From the NCBI GenBank assembly GCA_947627625.1, contig CANQWR010000010.1, positions 1 to 64,000 of the forward strand: a stretch of DNA of 64,000 nucleotides. Reading direction: 5' to 3'. Below are positions 60,245 to 64,000 of the stretch, in pieces (positions within the stretch are counted from its first letter, which is position 1; each line of letters opens with the position of its first letter). A program made the position numbers and the translations under genes. The notes beneath the pieces were generated by a model. It worked only from the letters and a program-made list of their open reading frames with translations. It did not search any database and had not been told where the DNA came from. This stretch comes from an uncultured Ruminococcus sp. GTDB taxonomy: Bacteria; Bacillota; Clostridia; Oscillospirales; Ruminococcaceae.

Positions 60245-61449
60245 ACGTGATTGACTACGAAAAAGCTCTGTCTGAAAAGATAAAGACGATAAAGCCCTCC
60301 GGGATAAGGAAATTTTTTGACATAGCAGGTACTATGGAGGGAGTAATTTCTTTGGGAGTTGGTGAACCTGATTTTTCAACGCCGTGGGTGATAAGGAAGT
60401 CCGCTATACAGGTCCTTGAAAGAAAACATATAATATACGGTCCGAACAAGGGACTTTCCACGCTGAGAGAAGCTGTCTCCGACAGAATTTACAAAAAGCA
60501 CGGCGTGAGATATGACAGCGATAATGAAGTAATAATAACGGTAGGCGGTTCGGAAGCTATTGACCTTGCTATCAGGAGTATTGTAGACCCTCTTGACGAG
60601 GTGCTTGTGGTGGAACCCTGTTTTGTGTGCTATGCCCCGCTTGTTGAACTTGTGGGGGGAGTGGCAGTCCCCGTTCCGACAAGCATTGAAAATAATTTCA
60701 GGCTGACTGTGGACAATATAAAAGACAAAATCACCGACAGGACTAAACTTTTAATTCTGCCATATCCAAACAACCCGACAGGTGCGATAATGACAAGGGA
60801 GGAACTCGAACCGATTGCGGACTTTTTGAAAAATACAAATATCATGATTCTGACGGACGAAATTTATTCGGAACTCACCTACGGCAGAAAACATTTTTCA
60901 ATAATAGAACTTGACGGTATGCCCGAGAGGACTATCTATGTGAACGGTTTTTCAAAGGCGTATGCTATGACGGGGTGGAGACTTGGTTACACGACTGCCC
61001 CAGAACCTATAATCTCACAGATGGCTAAAATTCACCAGTACGGCATAATGTGCAGTCCGTATGTGAGCCAGAACGCCGCTGTTGAGGCACTTGAGTCGTG
61101 CGACTCCGAAATTCAGAAGATGAATGACGAGTACAACATCAGGAGAAGATATTTAGTAAACGAGTTTAACAGAATCGGGCTGTCGTGTTTCAATCCCGAG
61201 GGAGCATTTTATGTATTTCCCAGCATAAAGAGTACAGGGCTTTCAAGCGAGGAATTTTGTGAGAGACTGCTCTATGAAGAGAAAGTCGCCGTAGTCCCGG
61301 GAAGTGCCTTTGGGGACAGCGGTGAGGGCTATGTGAGAGTTTCCTACGCCTACTCTCTCAGACACCTTATGGAGGCTATGCAGAGGATAGAGAAGTTTCT
61401 TGGAAGGTTAAGAAATGAAAATAAAAAGCGTGAGAGGGAGTGTGACTGA
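60241..61449 (+). CDS. Class I/II PLP-dependent aminotransferase
   Basis: 402 aa of the aspartate/aromatic aminotransferase group (fold type I). GEPDFSTPW near the start, GGSEAIDLA, PNNPTGAIM, and the PLP lysine at Lys239 in NGFSKAYAMTGWRLGY, then VRVSYAYSLRHLMEAMQR. TTG 60241 overlaps the Lrp stop, with AAAGGGG six bases upstream; GTG 60247 is possible. Substrate unresolved; MalY/PatA-like alternatives exist. Confidence 0.9.
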   Translation: MNVIDYEKALSEKIKTIKPSGIRKFFDIAGTMEGVISLGVGEPDFSTPWVIRKSAIQVLERKHIIYGPNKGLSTLREAVSDRIYKKHGVRYDSDNEVIITVGGSEAIDLAIRSIVDPLDEVLVVEPCFVCYAPLVELVGGVAVPVPTSIENNFRLTVDNIKDKITDRTKLLILPYPNNPTGAIMTREELEPIADFLKNTNIMILTDEIYSELTYGRKHFSIIELDGMPERTIYVNGFSKAYAMTGWRLGYTTAPEPIISQMAKIHQYGIMCSPYVSQNAAVEALESCDSEIQKMNDEYNIRRRYLVNEFNRIGLSCFNPEGAFYVFPSIKSTGLSSEEFCERLLYEEKVAVVPGSAFGDSGEGYVRVSYAYSLRHLMEAMQRIEKFLGRLRNENKKRERECD

Positions 61450-61450
61450 C

Positions 61451-62308
61451 GTGAAAAACAGAGAGATGACACTGAAAACCCCTGCAAAGATAAACCTTGC
61501 ACTTGATGTCACGGGAAAACTTGAAAACGGCTATCACAGTATTTTAAGCGTTTTTCAGACTGTCGGTCTGTATGACGAAGTTTCCGTTGAGCTGACGGAC
61601 TCCTGTAAACAGGTCATATGTGAAGTGCCCGAGGAGTTCCGCATAAGTGACACCGTTCCCGACGGTGAAAAGAATATAGCTTACAGGACTGCCGAAAAGT
61701 TCATAGAGGAAAACGGTCTTGAAACGGGTTTCAGGATAAGGATAAAAAAGGGCATTCCCTCACAGGCTGGAATGGGCGGAGGGAGTACGGACGCAGCAGC
61801 TGTTATAAAGTGTCTGGAAGATCTCACAGGGAAAACTCTCTCAAACCCCGAAAAAATCGGTGCGGACGTGCCGTTTTTCCTCACGGGCGGGACTGCACTT
61901 GTGGAGGGTATCGGTGAGAGGGTGACTCCCATAGCGGACTATTCGGGAAAAATATTTGTCATAGCAAAGGGCAGAGAGGGTGTCTCGACGGCAGAGGCTT
62001 ACAAAAATATTGACGGACTTGAGAACCCTCCGCACCCCGATATTGCAGGTCTTGTAAGGGCTATTTCCGAAAATCCCGACAAGGCATATAATTATTTTGA
62101 CAATATATTTGAACAGGCTGTTAGTCTAAAAGAAGTCGGCGATATAAAAAATATAATGTCGGGGTACACCCTCTCGGCTTGCATGACGGGAAGCGGTTCG
62201 GCGGTGTTCGGTCTATGCGAGACACGGGAGCAGGCTGAAAAATGTGTCTCTGTCCTCAAAGAGAGAGGATATTTTGCGGTAACTTGTCTGTCTGTCGGGA
62301 GAAGCTGA
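61451..62308 (+). CDS. ispE: 4-diphosphocytidyl-2-C-methyl-D-erythritol kinase
   Basis: GHMP kinase of the non-mevalonate isoprenoid pathway. TPAKINLALDVTGKL, the ATP loop PSQAGMGGGSTDAAA, GADVPFFLTGGTA and the end motif MTGSGSAVFGL. The stretch between the ATP loop and GADVPFF is about six residues shorter than in E. coli IspE. Start is uncertain: GTG 61451 (285 aa, ribosome site GAGGGAG) versus ATG 61466 at MTLKTPAKIN. One base after the aminotransferase stop. Confidence 0.93.
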   Translation: MKNREMTLKTPAKINLALDVTGKLENGYHSILSVFQTVGLYDEVSVELTDSCKQVICEVPEEFRISDTVPDGEKNIAYRTAEKFIEENGLETGFRIRIKKGIPSQAGMGGGSTDAAAVIKCLEDLTGKTLSNPEKIGADVPFFLTGGTALVEGIGERVTPIADYSGKIFVIAKGREGVSTAEAYKNIDGLENPPHPDIAGLVRAISENPDKAYNYFDNIFEQAVSLKEVGDIKNIMSGYTLSACMTGSGSAVFGLCETREQAEKCVSVLKERGYFAVTCLSVGRS

Positions 62309-62377
62309 AACTCCGACATAGGACTAAAGATAGATATGAAAAAAATTTTTTTGAATTATAAAGGGTGATTGTAAAAA

Positions 62378-63772
62378 ATGGTGTTCAGCAGTCTGGAGTT
62401 TGTTTTTATATTTCTGCCGATATTTCTGGGGGTCTACGCCTTCACGGACAGAAAATATAAAAATGCAGTTATTTTTCTCGGCAGTATAGTTTTCTACTCG
62501 GTGGGAGTTATAGAAAATCCGCTGTATATTATGCTGTTTCTGTCAACTATAGTTGTTAACTTCATAGTCGGGGAGTTTATATATCATTTCCCCGAAAATG
62601 GTAAAATGTGGCTGATTGTGGGGTTGGTTTTTGACTTTTGGGGGCTTGTCTTTTTCAAATACTTTGGTTTTATCATGGAAAATGCGAACTCTCTTTTCAG
62701 AGCGGGAATGACGGTCAAGGACATAATTTTGCCCGTCGGAATCAGTTTTTACACGTTCCAGAACGTCTCCTACATAATGGATGTGTACAGAAAATCATGT
62801 TCCTCGGAGCACAGCTTTGTAAACTACGGAGCATATATAAGTATGTTTCCACAGCTCATTGCAGGACCAATTGTCACATATCAGACGGTCTCCGAACAGC
62901 TTGCGGAAAGAAAGCACACTGCAAAAAAAGTAGAAAATGGTCTGAAGAGGTTCACAATAGGACTTGGAATGAAAGTAATAATAGCCAATCAGATAGGAGG
63001 TCTGTGGCGTGACATAACGCAGATAGGATTTCAGAGTATTTCCCCACAGCTTGCGTGGATGGGTATTTTCGGTTACTCTTTTCAGCTGTATTTCGACTTC
63101 TACGGCTATTCCCTGATGGCAATGGGGCTTGGTGAGATTATGGGCTTTGACATTCCGCAGAATTTCAACAACCCGTATATTTCCGTGACTATGACGGAGT
63201 TCTGGAGGAGATGGCACATAACTCTCGGCAGTTGGTTCAGGGAGTATATTTATATTCCTCTCGGAGGAAGCAGAGAGGGAAGTAAAATTCTGATAAGGAA
63301 TACTCTTGTTGTGTGGCTTTTCACAGGTCTTTGGCACGGTGCAAGCTGGAATTTCGTACTATGGGGACTTGTCCTGTGTGCGATAATACTGCTTGAAAAG
63401 TTTTTCATAGGTAAATTCATGAGAAGTCACCGTACCGTCGGACACATATACATGATACTGCTTATTCCGCTCACATGGCTTATATTTGCGGTCACGGACT
63501 TCCACCAGCTCGGTTTATATTTCAGGAGTCTCACGCCCTTTTTCAGGGACAGCAGTATAGTCATACCGAAAAATGACTATGTAAAATATCTCGGCATATA
63601 CGGCAAATATTTTGTTGCGGGGACTATCCTGTCAACGGGTCTGCTTGACAAGCCGTACGAAAAGATAAAAAATTCCGTATTTGGTGCGTTCCTGCACCTT
63701 GCAATATTCTGGACTTCCGTGTACTGTATGTACATGGGAATGGACGATATATTCATGTATTACAGATTTTGA
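62378..63772 (+). CDS. MBOAT family O-acyltransferase (AlgI-like)
   Basis: 464 aa with about ten membrane helices. Conserved MBOAT features: SFYTFQNVSYIMDVYR, NFNNPYISVTMTEFWRRWHI, SLGSWFREYIYIPLGGSR-type LGSWFREYIYIPLGG, and the catalytic His in LWHGASWNFVLWG. Members O-acetylate extracellular polysaccharides together with a secreted SGNH-type partner. The truncated next gene fits that partner role. AAGGGTG precedes the ATG. Confidence 0.93.
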   Translation: MVFSSLEFVFIFLPIFLGVYAFTDRKYKNAVIFLGSIVFYSVGVIENPLYIMLFLSTIVVNFIVGEFIYHFPENGKMWLIVGLVFDFWGLVFFKYFGFIMENANSLFRAGMTVKDIILPVGISFYTFQNVSYIMDVYRKSCSSEHSFVNYGAYISMFPQLIAGPIVTYQTVSEQLAERKHTAKKVENGLKRFTIGLGMKVIIANQIGGLWRDITQIGFQSISPQLAWMGIFGYSFQLYFDFYGYSLMAMGLGEIMGFDIPQNFNNPYISVTMTEFWRRWHITLGSWFREYIYIPLGGSREGSKILIRNTLVVWLFTGLWHGASWNFVLWGLVLCAIILLEKFFIGKFMRSHRTVGHIYMILLIPLTWLIFAVTDFHQLGLYFRSLTPFFRDSSIVIPKNDYVKYLGIYGKYFVAGTILSTGLLDKPYEKIKNSVFGAFLHLAIFWTSVYCMYMGMDDIFMYYRF

Positions 63773-63786
63773 GGAGATTTAACAAG

Positions 63787-64000
63787 ATGGACAAGAATAA
63801 AAAAAATATGTCTCAGTTGAGGCAGTCGCTTTACACCTTTTTGCTGATTACTACCTGTCTGATTGCATCGCCGTTAATGTATTCAAAAATATGGAAATCG
63901 TCCGCAGAAAAGGGCAAACCGCAGAATATTCCCGCTGCCTCGGCAAATACCGTGACGACAGCACCGAAAGTTCAGGAGACCACCTCCGCAGAAAAACAGG
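63787..64000 (+). CDS. Membrane-anchored protein, 5' part only (possible AlgJ/DHHW-type partner)
   Basis: 71 codons are inside the window; the gene runs off the end. Basic start, one membrane helix (about 13-34), then a Lys/Thr/Pro-rich linker. GAGGAG lies upstream of the ATG, 14 bases after the MBOAT stop. Position after an AlgI-like gene suggests the usual SGNH/AlgX-type acetyltransferase partner, but no catalytic motif is visible yet. Confidence 0.7.
   Translation, partial: MDKNKKNMSQLRQSLYTFLLITTCLIASPLMYSKIWKSSAEKGKPQNIPAASANTVTTAPKVQETTSAEKQ

Overview
The window looks like a chromosomal segment of a Gram-positive anaerobe of the Clostridia, most likely a Ruminococcus-type member of the Oscillospiraceae. 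Supporting this are a secreted GH26 mannanase with a C-terminal dockerin, Firmicutes gene orders (miaB-ricA-mutS-mutL-miaA-hfq; yggS-sepF-ylmH-divIVA-ileS-lspA-rluD; scpA-scpB), spore genes (spoIVA, sipL, spoIIP, gerW, a dacF-like gene), a SCIFF ranthipeptide locus and strong AGGAGG ribosome sites. Species is not determinable by eye. TTG starts are common (rpoC, lspA, spoIVA, metA, yggS and others).

Layout. 1-2.1 kb: repeat and dockerin mannanase. 2.3-13.4 kb: mismatch repair and tRNA modification block, interrupted by two paralogous Glu/Thr/Pro-rich lipoproteins and a transglutaminase-like lipoprotein, ending in hfq with a hairpin-rich leader. 13.4-22.5 kb: cell division/translation block (HlyD-like protein, yggS, sepF, ylmH, divIVA, ileS, lspA, rluD, HAD phosphatase). 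22.6-24.4 kb: split transketolase closed by a bidirectional terminator. 24.4-27.5 kb (minus): orphan peptide-binding lipoprotein and a VanY-like protein with a poly-Thr linker and missing catalytic residues. 27.6-31.7 kb (minus): SCIFF precursor, attenuator, TIR-domain membrane protein, SCIFF radical SAM maturase and AraC regulator in one operon. 32-35.5 kb (minus): spoIVA and sipL. 36-42.3 kb: tRNA-Arg(CCG), a papain-like hydrolase with a structured leader, spoIIP, a polysaccharide deacetylase, metA, rluB. 42.6-47.8 kb (minus): dacF-like, gerW, DUF2953, scpB, scpA and a predicted inactive M50 protease. 48-56.6 kb: rpmB, rpoB, rpoC. 57-64 kb: membrane protein, comM, Lrp regulator plus aminotransferase, ispE, and an MBOAT acyltransferase with a truncated partner at the window edge.

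A dispersed composite repeat punctuates the intergenic spaces. Its main module is a chain of G-run/C-run hairpins with conserved ends (CTGTGGGAATAATCATGGGG on one side, CCCCTAATCGTTC or CCCCTTATCGTTC on the other). It is often combined with an AT-rich near-palindrome and a third module of about 65 bp. About a dozen loci carry it, in both orientations.

The strongest candidates for something new are the SCIFF-TIR-maturase-AraC operon, the composite repeat family, the structured leader before the hydrolase at 36.2 kb, the hfq leader, and two predicted pseudoenzymes (VanY-like and M50-like). All function calls come from motif recognition by eye; no database search was run.
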